The notes below the pieces were generated by a model. The model saw only the letters and a list, made by a program, of their open reading frames with translations, searched no databases and was not told where the DNA came from. A stretch of DNA of 7,130 nt. It comes from Pseudomonadota bacterium. Lineage in GTDB: Bacteria > Pseudomonadota > Gammaproteobacteria > Xanthomonadales > Xanthomonadaceae. The DNA is taken from contig JAEXTE010000074.1 in assembly GCA_023453655.1 (NCBI GenBank), positions 1 through 7,130 of the forward strand, given 5' to 3'. This document shows, piece by piece, positions 1-6,786 of the stretch. Positions within the stretch are counted from its first letter, which is position 1; the number at the start of each line of letters is the position of its first letter. Position numbers and translations under genes: made by a program.

Positions 1-1
1 G

Positions 2-1558
2 GCCGCGGTGCCGGCCGTGCCCGGCGAATTCCTGCTGGCCGGCGCCCCGGCGGCCGAGCCGGCGCCGATGCGCGCCTGCACGCCACGGATGCGCGAGGGC
101 CTGCGCGAACACCGGATCGAGCCGCCCCCCGGCGGATGGCCGGGCGTACCGCAGGCGATCAACGTGTTCAACGTGTTCGCCGGCGAGGTGATGGTGGCGC
201 TCGGCGAACGCGAGGTCTGCGGCCGCATGCACGATGCGCGCACGCGCGATTCGCGCTTCCGCACCAGCGTGGGACTGGTCGCGGTGCCGGCGGCCGGTAG
301 CCGCGAGCCGATCCGGGTGGCCTGGGCCGAGCCGCTGCAGGCGGACTGGCGGCCCACCGTGGTACTCGGCGCGCCCAGCCCGGTACAGCAGATGGACACG
401 ATGCGCCTGCTGGTGCGCGTGTCCTGCATGGCGATCGGGATGGCGCTGGCGATGTCCGCGCTGATGGGCTTCATCGGCACGCGCGACCGCAGTTTCGTGC
501 TGCAGGCCGCCGCCTGCCTGGTCCTGGTGCTGGGCCAGGCCGTGCTCAGCGGATTGAGCGGCTACCCGCGCCCGTGGCTGCCGGTGGGCGACCACGAGTC
601 CTGGTGGCTGGCCGCGTTCACCGCTTTCGGCATCGCGGCCCTGCTTTACGGCATCTGGCGACAGTCGGGCGTGGCCGGCGCACTGGCACCGGTGCGGCGG
701 GCGGTCGCCTGGGCCATGGCCGCGGCAGCGTTGGCCGGCCTGCTGGTGCCGCTGCTGCCGCCGGCCGGCCTGCGCGCGTTGATGGCGGGGCTTGAGACCG
801 GCTTCGGCATGGCCTGCCTGGCGCTGCTGGCGGTCACCGGCCTGTCGCTGCGCCGCGGCGACCGTGGCGCTGTCCTGGGCGTGGTCTCGATCGTGCCGTT
901 CCTGGCCATCATTGCGGCGGAACTGGCCGACAGCCGCCTGCTGGCGTCCTACCGCATCGAGATCCTGCAGCTGGCGGTGACCTGGTTCCTGATCGCGATG
1001 GGCTACGCCCTGACCCGCCGCTTCAGCCACCTGCGCCGCCAGCACGATGCGATGCGGGTGCTGGCCGCGACCGACGAGCTGACCGGCCTGCCCAACCGCC
1101 GCAGCGGCCTGGCGCGGCTGGAGCAACTGTTCCAGTCCGCCCGCGACAGCGGCGAACCGCTCACGGTGGGCTTCGTCGACATCGACCTGTTCAAGCGCAT
1201 CAACGACGTGCACGGCCACCACGTGGGCGACCAGGTGCTGGTGGCGGTGGCCGAGGCCCTGGCCGCGTCGATGCGCGACCGCGGCGACGTGGTGCGGATG
1301 GGCGGCGAGGAGTTCCTGGTGGTGCTGCCCGGCGTCGACCTGCCGATGGCGACGCCACGACTCGAACTCATGCGCCAGCGCGTGCGCGAGGCCGGCGAGG
1401 CGCTGGGCATCGAGGGCCTGCAGGTCACCGCCAGCATCGGTCTGGCCAGCCTGTGCGCAGCTGACGAGGACCCCGCCTCGCTGCTGCGCCGCGCCGACGG
1501 TGCGATGTACCGCGCCAAGCAGGACGGGCGCGACCGGGTCTCCGGAGCGACTGCCTGA
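2..1558 (+). CDS. Membrane diguanylate cyclase with 7TM sensor and GGDEF domain (5' end outside window)
   Basis: This inner-membrane enzyme should make cyclic di-GMP from two GTP. The frame is open to the left edge, so the gene is probably cut. A GTG at 8 gives 516 residues (numbering used here), but no signal peptide or RBS supports it. Residues about 45-130 look like a periplasmic beta-rich sensor. About seven hydrophobic helices lie between 132 and 338, resembling the 7TMR-DISM type. A cytoplasmic GGDEF domain fills 350-515, with DELTGLPNRR at 356-365, the metal/GTP-binding VDIDLFKRIND from 390, GGEEF at 432-436, then TASIGLA and RADGAMYRAKQDGRDRV. All catalytic elements are present, so activity is likely. 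The upstream inhibitory I-site reads RDRG (423-426) instead of RxxD, so product inhibition may be weak. There is no EAL domain. The sensed signal is unknown. Confidence 0.9.
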   Translation, partial: AAVPAVPGEFLLAGAPAAEPAPMRACTPRMREGLREHRIEPPPGGWPGVPQAINVFNVFAGEVMVALGEREVCGRMHDARTRDSRFRTSVGLVAVPAAGSREPIRVAWAEPLQADWRPTVVLGAPSPVQQMDTMRLLVRVSCMAIGMALAMSALMGFIGTRDRSFVLQAAACLVLVLGQAVLSGLSGYPRPWLPVGDHESWWLAAFTAFGIAALLYGIWRQSGVAGALAPVRRAVAWAMAAAALAGLLVPLLPPAGLRALMAGLETGFGMACLALLAVTGLSLRRGDRGAVLGVVSIVPFLAIIAAELADSRLLASYRIEILQLAVTWFLIAMGYALTRRFSHLRRQHDAMRVLAATDELTGLPNRRSGLARLEQLFQSARDSGEPLTVGFVDIDLFKRINDVHGHHVGDQVLVAVAEALAASMRDRGDVVRMGGEEFLVVLPGVDLPMATPRLELMRQRVREAGEALGIEGLQVTASIGLASLCAADEDPASLLRRADGAMYRAKQDGRDRVSGATA

Positions 1559-1582
1559 CCGGCGGTCCGGAGCCGGCGGTCA
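1556..1582. terminator. Hairpin spanning both stop codons at the cyclase/hemJ convergent junction
   Basis: The 27-nt segment starts with the TGA of the cyclase and ends with the TCA (reverse TGA) of hemJ. It folds symmetrically: TGACCG pairs with CGGTCA (6 bp), then one G-G mismatch, then CGG/GGC-type pairing of 3 bp plus a G-T wobble around a CCGGA loop. No T-run follows on either strand, so it is not a classical intrinsic terminator. It could still block transcription in both directions or protect 3' ends. The call is inferred from position and symmetry. Confidence 0.4.
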
Positions 1583-2032
1583 GAACGGCTTCGCCAGCAC
1601 CAGCCAGATCACCGCCAGCAGCAGGAAGACCGGCACCTCGTTGTACAGCCGCAGCGCGCGCGTCGTCGGCAGCGCACCCGGCTCTCCGGCCCGGCGCAGC
1701 CAGCGCGCGCCGACGATGAAATGCGCCAGCAGCAGCGCCACCAGCGCCAGCTTGGCGTGCAGCCAGCCGCTGCCGGCGCCGACCATGGTCGGGAAGTCCG
1801 GGATCACCCGGTAGCCCAGCCACAGGACCAGGCCCGCGACCACCGCCAGGCCCAGCATCACGTGGCCGAAGCGGTACAGGCGCCGGCCCATCAGCATCAG
1901 CCGGTCGCGCACCAGCGGCTGGTCGCCCGCTTCGACCAGGTTGATCAGGATGCGCGGCAGGTAGAACACCGCCGCCACCCAGGCCATCACGAACAGCAGG
2001 TGCGCGGACTTGATCCAGAGATAGGCTTGCAT
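1580..2032 (-). CDS. hemJ: Protoporphyrinogen IX oxidase HemJ (UPF0093 family)
   Basis: HemJ oxidises protoporphyrinogen IX to protoporphyrin IX, the penultimate step of heme synthesis. It is a small heme-containing integral membrane protein that replaces HemG/HemY in many Gram-negatives. The 150-residue product has the usual family length and four hydrophobic helices. It carries family hallmarks: AHLLFVMAW near the N-terminus with His11, FYLPR at 23-27, GWLHAKLALV at 89-98 with His92, NEVPVFLL from 131, and the terminal KPF. The ATG at 2032 gives MQAYLWIKSAHLLFVMAW, matching the normal family start. The frame stays open far upstream, but that extension runs antisense to the methyltransferase and phaZ and is not credible. 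The gene is divergent from the methyltransferase (78-bp gap) and its stop lies 22 bp from the cyclase stop. The RBS is weak (GGAA). Confidence 0.93.
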   Translation of the reverse strand: MQAYLWIKSAHLLFVMAWVAAVFYLPRILINLVEAGDQPLVRDRLMLMGRRLYRFGHVMLGLAVVAGLVLWLGYRVIPDFPTMVGAGSGWLHAKLALVALLLAHFIVGARWLRRAGEPGALPTTRALRLYNEVPVFLLLAVIWLVLAKPF

Positions 2033-2077
2033 GCGGATTCCATGGGCGCGCGGGGCGACGGCGGCGGTGACACGGGC

Positions 2078-2084
2078 TATTGTA
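2078..2084 (-). promoter_or_regulatory. Possible -10 element for hemJ in the 78-bp divergent gap
   Basis: The gap between hemJ and the methyltransferase holds one AT-rich island in otherwise very GC-rich DNA. On the minus strand it reads TACAAT, five of six matches to TATAAT, placing a start site about 40 nt before the hemJ ATG. On the plus strand the same bases read TATTGT, 27 nt before the methyltransferase ATG, so the island could serve either or both genes. I see no good -35 hexamer at standard spacing on either strand. Confidence 0.35.
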
Positions 2085-2110
2085 GCGGCCGCTTCCTCAC
2101 CGCCCGCGCC

Positions 2111-2713
2111 ATGAGCAAACGTTACGACCAGCGCTATTTCGACACCTGGTACCGCCGCCGCGGCATCGGCGGCGCGCAGCGCCTGGCGCGCAAGGTGGCG
2201 CTGGCGGTGGCCACGGCCGAGTACCACCTCGAACGTCCGCTGCGCACGGTGCTCGATATCGGCTGCGGCGAAGGCGCCTGGCGCGCACCGCTGCTGCGGC
2301 TGCGGCCGAAGGCGCGGTACCTGGGCTTCGACAGCAGCGAGTACGCCATCGCCCGCCATGGCGCGAAGCGCAACCTGCACCTGGCGCGCTTTTCCGATTT
2401 CGCCAGCCTGCGTCCCTGCCCGCCGGTGGACCTGCTGGTATGCAGCGACGTGATGCACTACCTGCCGCTGAAGGAGCTCGACCGCGGCCTGCCCGGCCTG
2501 GCGGAACTGTGCGGCGGCGTGGCCTTCCTCGAATGCTTCGCCCGCGAGGACGAGACCGAGGGCGACGAGGACGAGTTCCAGGCCCGCCCGGCCGCCTTCT
2601 ACCGGCGCCGGTTCCAGGCGCTGGGGCTGCGCCAGGTGGGGTCGCACTGCTGGCTCGCGCCGGGGCTGGCCGACAGTACGGCCGCCCTGGAGCTGGCCCC
2701 GGCGGGCGCCTGA
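2111..2713 (+). CDS. Class I SAM-dependent methyltransferase, substrate unknown
   Basis: This 200-residue protein has the Rossmann-fold methyltransferase layout. The SAM-binding glycine motif VLDIGCGEG lies at 47-55, an acidic residue ends strand 2 (YLGFDSS, Asp74, expected to hold the ribose hydroxyls), and DLLVCSDVMHYL follows at 107-118 as motif IV/post-motif. It has no signal peptide or membrane segment, so it is probably cytoplasmic. A stretch near 144-157 (REDETEGDEDEF) is unusually acidic. The ATG at 2111 was chosen because MSKRYDQRYFDTWY is a normal start for small methyltransferases and the upstream extension only runs antisense to hemJ. No clear Shine-Dalgarno is visible. Neighbours (hemJ divergent, phaZ downstream with its own candidate promoter) do not indicate the substrate, which could be a small molecule or a macromolecule. 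Confidence 0.85.
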   Translation: MSKRYDQRYFDTWYRRRGIGGAQRLARKVALAVATAEYHLERPLRTVLDIGCGEGAWRAPLLRLRPKARYLGFDSSEYAIARHGAKRNLHLARFSDFASLRPCPPVDLLVCSDVMHYLPLKELDRGLPGLAELCGGVAFLECFAREDETEGDEDEFQARPAAFYRRRFQALGLRQVGSHCWLAPGLADSTAALELAPAGA

Positions 2714-2741
2714 CCTCCGGGCGTCCTTCCCCTTCGGCCCC

Positions 2742-2773
2742 TTGACGGCGCCGCCCGGCCCATCGGTTATGCT
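2742..2773 (+). promoter_or_regulatory. Candidate phaZ promoter (TTGACG ... TATGCT)
   Basis: TTGACG at 2742-2747 matches the -35 consensus at five of six positions. TATGCT at 2768-2773 is a plausible -10. The 20-nt spacer is longer than the usual 16-18, which weakens the call. The site sits in the 90-bp gap between the methyltransferase stop and the phaZ ATG and would give a 5' leader of roughly 25 nt. It suggests phaZ is transcribed independently of the methyltransferase. Confidence 0.4.
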
Positions 2774-2784
2774 GCGACGCAGCA
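2770..2784. promoter_or_regulatory. 15-nt palindrome at the predicted phaZ transcription start
   Basis: TGCTGCGACGCAGCA is a perfect inverted repeat with 7-nt arms around a central A. It overlaps the end of the candidate -10 and the expected start site, 20 nt before the phaZ ATG. That position suits a repressor operator or a short 5' hairpin. No regulator is identifiable from the sequence, and short GC-rich palindromes can occur by chance. Confidence 0.35.
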
Positions 2785-2803
2785 GCCGCCGACCGTGACG
2801 CCG

Positions 2804-4117
2804 ATGTTCCTCTACCAGCTCCATGAACTCACCCGCTCCTGGATGGCCCCGCTGACCTATTGGGCGGAAGCAAACGCACGCGCGTTCTCCACGCCGGGCA
2901 GCTGGCTGTCGGGCATGCCCGGCGCCGAGCGCATCGCCGCGGCCAACGAACTGGTCCATCGCATCGGCAAGGATTACGAGAAGCCGGCCTTCGACATCCA
3001 CTCCATCGAGTGGGAAGGCGAGGTCTATCCGGTGGTCGAGAAGACGGTGCTGTCCACGCCGTTCTGCAACCTGCTGCGCTTCAAGCGCTACACCGACGAC
3101 GCCGGCACCATCGGCGAGATGCGCGGCCAGCCGCCGGTGCTGATCGTGGCGCCGCTGTCGGGCCACCACGCGACCCTGCTGCGCGACACCGTGCGCACCA
3201 TGTTGCGCGATCACAAGGTCTACATCACCGACTGGGTCGATGCGCGCATGGTCCCGCGCGAGGCCGGGCCGTTCACGCTGGACGACTACGTGCGCACCAT
3301 CGAAGGGTTCATCCGCCATATCGGCGCGAAGGACCTGCACGTGATGAGCGTCTGCCAGCCGACCGTCCCGGTACTGGCCGCGATTTCGCTGATGGCCGCG
3401 CGCGGCGAGCCGGTGCCGCGTTCGATGGTGATGATGGGTGGCCCGATCGATACCCGCCAGTCGCCGACCTCGGTGAACAACCTGGCTACGAAGCGGCCGC
3501 TGTCGTGGTTCCAGAACAACGTCATCCACCCGGTGCCGCAGAACTATCCGGGCGCGGGCCGCCGCGTCTATCCCGGCTTCCTGCAGCACACCGGTTTCAT
3601 GGCGATGAATCCCGAGCGCCACTTCATGTCGCACTGGGACTTCTACCAGAACCTGGTCAAGGGCGACCTCGACGACGCCGAATCGCACCGCCGCTTCTAC
3701 GACGAGTACAACGCGGTGCTCGACATGCCCGCCGAGTACTACCTCGACACGATCCGCGTGGTGTTCCAGGAACACCTGCTGCCGCGCGGACTGTGGGACG
3801 TGGGCGGCGAGCGCGTGGATCCGGGCAGGATCTCCGGCACCGCGCTGATGACCATCGAGGGCGAGCTCGACGACATCTCCGGCCTCGGCCAGACCCGCGC
3901 CGCACACGACCTGTGCACCGGCATCGCCCAGGCCGACCGCCAGCACCTGACCGTGCAGGGCGCCGGCCACTACGGCATCTTCAGCGGCCGGCGCTGGCGC
4001 GAGCAGGTCTATCCGAAGGTGCGCGATTTCATCGCCGGACACGTGGCGGACGAGCCCCGCGCGCGGACTCCCGCACGCGCGGCGAAGAAGGCGGCCAGGC
4101 GCCCGCGGGCGCGCTGA
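2804..4117 (+). CDS. phaZ: Intracellular polyhydroxyalkanoate (PHB) depolymerase
   Basis: PhaZ cleaves stored polyhydroxybutyrate-type polyester in cytoplasmic granules to oligomers and monomers. The 437-residue product is an alpha/beta hydrolase of the intracellular PhaZ family and starts with the typical MFLYQLHEL. The nucleophile motif is SVCQPTVP with Cys184 in place of the serine of a lipase box. Asp356 lies in EGELDDISG and His389 in GAGHYGIFSG. These sit one residue from Cys183, Asp355 and His388, the triad I recall for Ralstonia eutropha PhaZa1, so the enzyme should be active. There is no signal peptide, which fits an intracellular enzyme. I chose ATG 2804 over the in-frame GTG at 2795 by family N-terminus; no strong RBS decides it. 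The last 22 residues (416-437) form an Ala/Pro/Arg/Lys tail beyond the hydrolase domain, with nine basic residues. No PHA synthase or phasin gene is in the window. Confidence 0.93.
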   Translation: MFLYQLHELTRSWMAPLTYWAEANARAFSTPGSWLSGMPGAERIAAANELVHRIGKDYEKPAFDIHSIEWEGEVYPVVEKTVLSTPFCNLLRFKRYTDDAGTIGEMRGQPPVLIVAPLSGHHATLLRDTVRTMLRDHKVYITDWVDARMVPREAGPFTLDDYVRTIEGFIRHIGAKDLHVMSVCQPTVPVLAAISLMAARGEPVPRSMVMMGGPIDTRQSPTSVNNLATKRPLSWFQNNVIHPVPQNYPGAGRRVYPGFLQHTGFMAMNPERHFMSHWDFYQNLVKGDLDDAESHRRFYDEYNAVLDMPAEYYLDTIRVVFQEHLLPRGLWDVGGERVDPGRISGTALMTIEGELDDISGLGQTRAAHDLCTGIAQADRQHLTVQGAGHYGIFSGRRWREQVYPKVRDFIAGHVADEPRARTPARAAKKAARRPRAR

Positions 4118-4132
4118 GTCCGGGGCGCGCCT
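4107..4132. terminator. GC-rich hairpin at the phaZ/remnant convergent junction
   Basis: GGCGCGC at 4108-4114 pairs with GCGCGCC at 4125-4131 (7 bp, plus an outer G-T wobble). The 10-nt loop carries the phaZ TGA. The right arm overlaps the TAG that closes the leftward reading frame (4131-4133). There is no T-run on either strand, so terminator function is inferred from position only. Confidence 0.4.
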
Positions 4133-4340
4133 ACTCCTGGCGGAGCCGTCCCACCACCTTGCCGTCCGCATCCAGCATCTCGATGCGCGACCTGTCGTCG
4201 GCGTCCACGCCGATGCGGATGCGCGGCTGGCCGCCGGTATAGGCGATCACCAGCAAGGCGCCCTGGTGGCTGTTGGCCAGCATGATCCGCGAGACGCCCT
4301 CCGAGGTCCCGATCTCCCCGGGCTTGTAGGGCAGGCGGGT
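4131..4340 (-). pseudogene. 69-codon coding remnant (or short ORF) after the HAAS gene stop
   Basis: Immediately after the TGA of the HAAS/Sensor gene, and in the same frame, there are 69 sense codons ending in TAG. The peptide begins TRLPYKPGEIGTSEGV and contains GGQPRIRIGVDADD and MLDADGKVVGRLRQE. That alternating hydrophobic/polar pattern looks like paired beta strands at the C-terminus of a secreted or surface protein. Nearly every codon ends in G or C from about 4332 onward, which signals real coding use. No ATG, GTG or TTG exists before the ATG at 4281-4283, which would leave only 50 residues and discard coding-like sequence. The best reading is the 3' end of a gene whose 5' part was lost. 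Alternatives are a 50-residue gene (4131-4283) or a readthrough extension of the HAAS protein. The family is not identified with certainty. Confidence 0.5.
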
Positions 4341-5279
4341 TCAGCGGGACGAGGCCGAGCGCACCAGCAGGTGCTTGGCCACCAGCCCGTGCACGCGGCC
4401 GATGCCGCGCGCCAGGTGCATCGTCGCGAACAGCAGCACGATGCCGGACACCAGCAGAAAAGGCAGCGCCCAGGCCGGCGAGGAGGTCGTGAGCGTGTCG
4501 CCGTCGTAGTTGAGGATCTGCCAGCCACCGATGCTGACGCCGACCTCGGCCAGGCCGGTCCACGCCAGCAGCGGCGTCGCGATCGCGGTCAGCGATGTCG
4601 ACAGCAGGGTCACCGCCAGGGCGAAGTACAGGATCCCCAGCGGCAGCATCAGCACGAAGTACAGCATCGTGCTCCAGGTGCGCGGGTCGGTGAACATGTC
4701 GCCGATGCGCTGCCAGACGCTGCGTCCGCGTGCGGTGTACAGCGGCCGCCGCGGCATGCGCTCGCCCAGCATCACCTCGACGATGCGGCCTTCCACCAGC
4801 GAGAGCACCCGCACCGAGCCGAAGAACAGGATCAGCAGGGGCACGCCGATGATGGTGATCGACAGACCAAGCGATACGGAAAAGCCCGCCACCACCCAGG
4901 TGAAGAAGAAGACGCCGGTGGCCAGCGACAGCAGCATGTAGAACAACGAGGCGTAGGCGCGTGGGTCGGCGAACACACCGAAGAAGCGGCCGAGCGCGGA
5001 GCCGCGCGGACGCGGCGGCGGGGCGCGCAGCGCAGTCTGCACCTTGACCTCGGTGTCGCGGTAGATCTCGGCGACCTCGTCCGGCGCGCCGTAGCTCGAG
5101 GCCACCGCGGCGATCACCTCCGCCTCGCTCCTGCCGGGGTTCTCGGCCAGCTCCGATCGCAGGTATTCCTCGGCGTCGTAGAGCGCGTCCTGGACCAGGG
5201 CCGGATCGGCGCCCGCCAGCGAACGCCGCAGGTGCTCGAGATATTCCGGGATGGTGGTCGGCAGGCGTTCGCTGTTCAT
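4341..5279 (-). CDS. HAAS (DUF1700) domain membrane protein with Sensor-type membrane domain
   Basis: This 312-residue protein is the predicted membrane partner of the adjacent PadR repressor. Residues about 8-80 form the alpha-helical HAAS domain (IPEYLEHLRRSL, DALYDAEEYL, GAPDEVAEIYRDTEVKV), which typically accompanies PadR-type regulators. After a Pro/Arg linker, residues 100-290 resemble the 'putative sensor' membrane domain known from actinobacterial kinases. It contains two related halves opening FADPRAYASLFYMLL (103) and FTDPRTWSTMLYFVL (196), each followed by paired hydrophobic helices, then a last helix at 270-290. No kinase or enzymatic motif is present. Its ATG overlaps the padR stop as ATGA, and GGAGGG inside padR lies 9 nt before it, so translation is probably coupled. 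Function is inferred: sensing membrane state and relaying it to PadR. It may end naturally at 4341 or once have been followed by a third gene, now the remnant. Confidence 0.85.
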   Translation of the reverse strand: MNSERLPTTIPEYLEHLRRSLAGADPALVQDALYDAEEYLRSELAENPGRSEAEVIAAVASSYGAPDEVAEIYRDTEVKVQTALRAPPPRPRGSALGRFFGVFADPRAYASLFYMLLSLATGVFFFTWVVAGFSVSLGLSITIIGVPLLILFFGSVRVLSLVEGRIVEVMLGERMPRRPLYTARGRSVWQRIGDMFTDPRTWSTMLYFVLMLPLGILYFALAVTLLSTSLTAIATPLLAWTGLAEVGVSIGGWQILNYDGDTLTTSSPAWALPFLLVSGIVLLFATMHLARGIGRVHGLVAKHLLVRSASSR

Positions 5280-5653
5280 TCGCGGTGTCCCTCCAGGACG
5301 GCGTCGACGGAGTCCCGGGTCGCGCGCCACGCGGCGGCCCAGTCGCGCAGGGCCGTCCGCCCCGCGCTCGTAATGCGGTAGTAGCGCCGGGGCGGTCCGG
5401 CATCGGACGGCTCGACGAAGCTGTCGAGCAGGCCGGCGGCCTGCAGGTTGCGCAGCACCGGATAGAGCGCGCTCTGCTTGCCGCTCAGCACGCCCTCGCC
5501 CGAGCGTTCCAGGGTCTTGGCGATCTGGTAGCCGTACATCGGCTCGCCCGAGGCGCCCAGCACGGCCAGCAGCGCCAGCGACACCGTGCCCGCGCTCAGC
5601 TCCTTCTGGAACTTGCGCAGCTGCGCTTCGTCGTTCGGTTCGCCCCCGCCCAT
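5276..5653 (-). CDS. PadR-family transcriptional regulator
   Basis: This 125-residue winged-helix DNA-binding protein is a likely repressor of its own operon. The PadR core is clear: LALLAVLGASGEPMYGYQI at the N-terminal helices, GKQSALYPVLRNLQAAGLL as recognition helix, and GPPRRYYRITSAGRTALRDW as wing and following helix. It is short, with a single C-terminal helix for dimerisation, as in PadR subfamily 2. The ATG at 5653 has a GGGAGAG Shine-Dalgarno four bases upstream (5658-5664), which supports this start. The gene leads a two-gene operon, overlapping the HAAS gene by 4 nt. A palindrome 34-53 nt upstream is the probable operator. The ligand is unknown, and the HAAS partner may modulate it. 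Confidence 0.92.
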   Translation of the reverse strand: MGGGEPNDEAQLRKFQKELSAGTVSLALLAVLGASGEPMYGYQIAKTLERSGEGVLSGKQSALYPVLRNLQAAGLLDSFVEPSDAGPPRRYYRITSAGRTALRDWAAAWRATRDSVDAVLEGHRE

Positions 5654-5686
5654 GCGTCTCTCCCGCCACTGCAGGCACAGACTATT

Positions 5687-5706
5687 GCGAACTTCGCTAT
5701 AGCGAA
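5687..5706. promoter_or_regulatory. Palindromic candidate PadR operator in the padR/isomerase gap
   Basis: TTCGCTATAGCGAA (5693-5706) is a perfect 14-bp palindrome. A further GCGAA at 5687-5691 forms a second inverted repeat, GCGAA-C-TTCGC, sharing the central TTCGC. The three half-sites sit 34-53 nt upstream of the padR ATG, in an AT-enriched stretch that probably contains the padR promoter (TATAGC, or AATAGT on the minus strand, could be the -10). Autoregulation through a palindrome in the gene's own promoter is typical of PadR proteins. That this PadR binds here is an inference. The divergent isomerase gene starts 66 nt to the right and might be co-regulated. Confidence 0.55.
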
Positions 5707-5771
5707 TGTGCCATTAGTCCATGGCCTCTCCGGCGACCACAATCCGGCCAATCCACCGACCGGATCCCCGC

Positions 5772-6707
<936 letters not shown>

Positions 6708-6730
6708 CGACGCGGCGGGCTTCCTCACGC

Positions 6731-6774
6731 GGCGTTGGCCGGGCGCTGCCTAGTCTGCCCACGCCCCCAACGCC
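6731..6774 (+). other. Long inverted repeat between the isomerase gene and the acidic-protein gene
   Basis: GGCGTTGG (6731-6738) and CCAACGCC (6767-6774) are perfect complements. After a two-base bulge, GGGCG (6741-6745) pairs with CGCCC (6762-6766), giving 13 bp around a 16-nt loop. It lies 23 nt after the isomerase stop and ends 12 nt before the next ATG. Without a T-run it could be a weak terminator, an mRNA 3' end stabiliser, or a structure restricting translation of the next gene. The loop contains TAGTCT, a poor -10 candidate without a matching -35. Confidence 0.4.
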
Positions 6775-6786
6775 CGAGAAGCCACG

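Noticed and set aside
1721..2110. N-terminal extension of the methyltransferase by 130 residues
   Set aside because: It is His/Gln-rich, runs antisense to hemJ and has no family similarity. The ATG at 2111 begins a normal methyltransferase.
2033..4171. Long leftward reading frame continuing hemJ upstream to about 860 residues, antisense to the methyltransferase and phaZ
   Set aside because: It is an Arg/His/Gly-rich translation caused by GC bias opposite two clearly real genes. HemJ has a normal start at 2032 and normal length of 150.
2860..4242. 460-codon plus-strand frame overlapping phaZ
   Set aside because: Frame-shifted Arg/Gly/Ala-rich translation of phaZ. PhaZ has a complete catalytic triad in its own frame.
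4247..4528. 93-codon minus-strand frame that could bridge the HAAS 3' end and the remnant
   Set aside because: It is a +1 shadow (Cys/Trp/Arg/Ser-rich) and does not share the frame of the remnant, so it cannot supply its missing 5' part.
4266..5381. 371-codon plus-strand frame opposite the HAAS gene
   Set aside because: Gln/His/Arg-rich antisense translation. The minus strand holds the recognisable HAAS/Sensor and PadR proteins.
5721..5771. Earlier ATG at 5721 for the isomerase
   Set aside because: It would place 17 polar residues before the signal peptide [15 protein letters not shown], which would normally be N-terminal.
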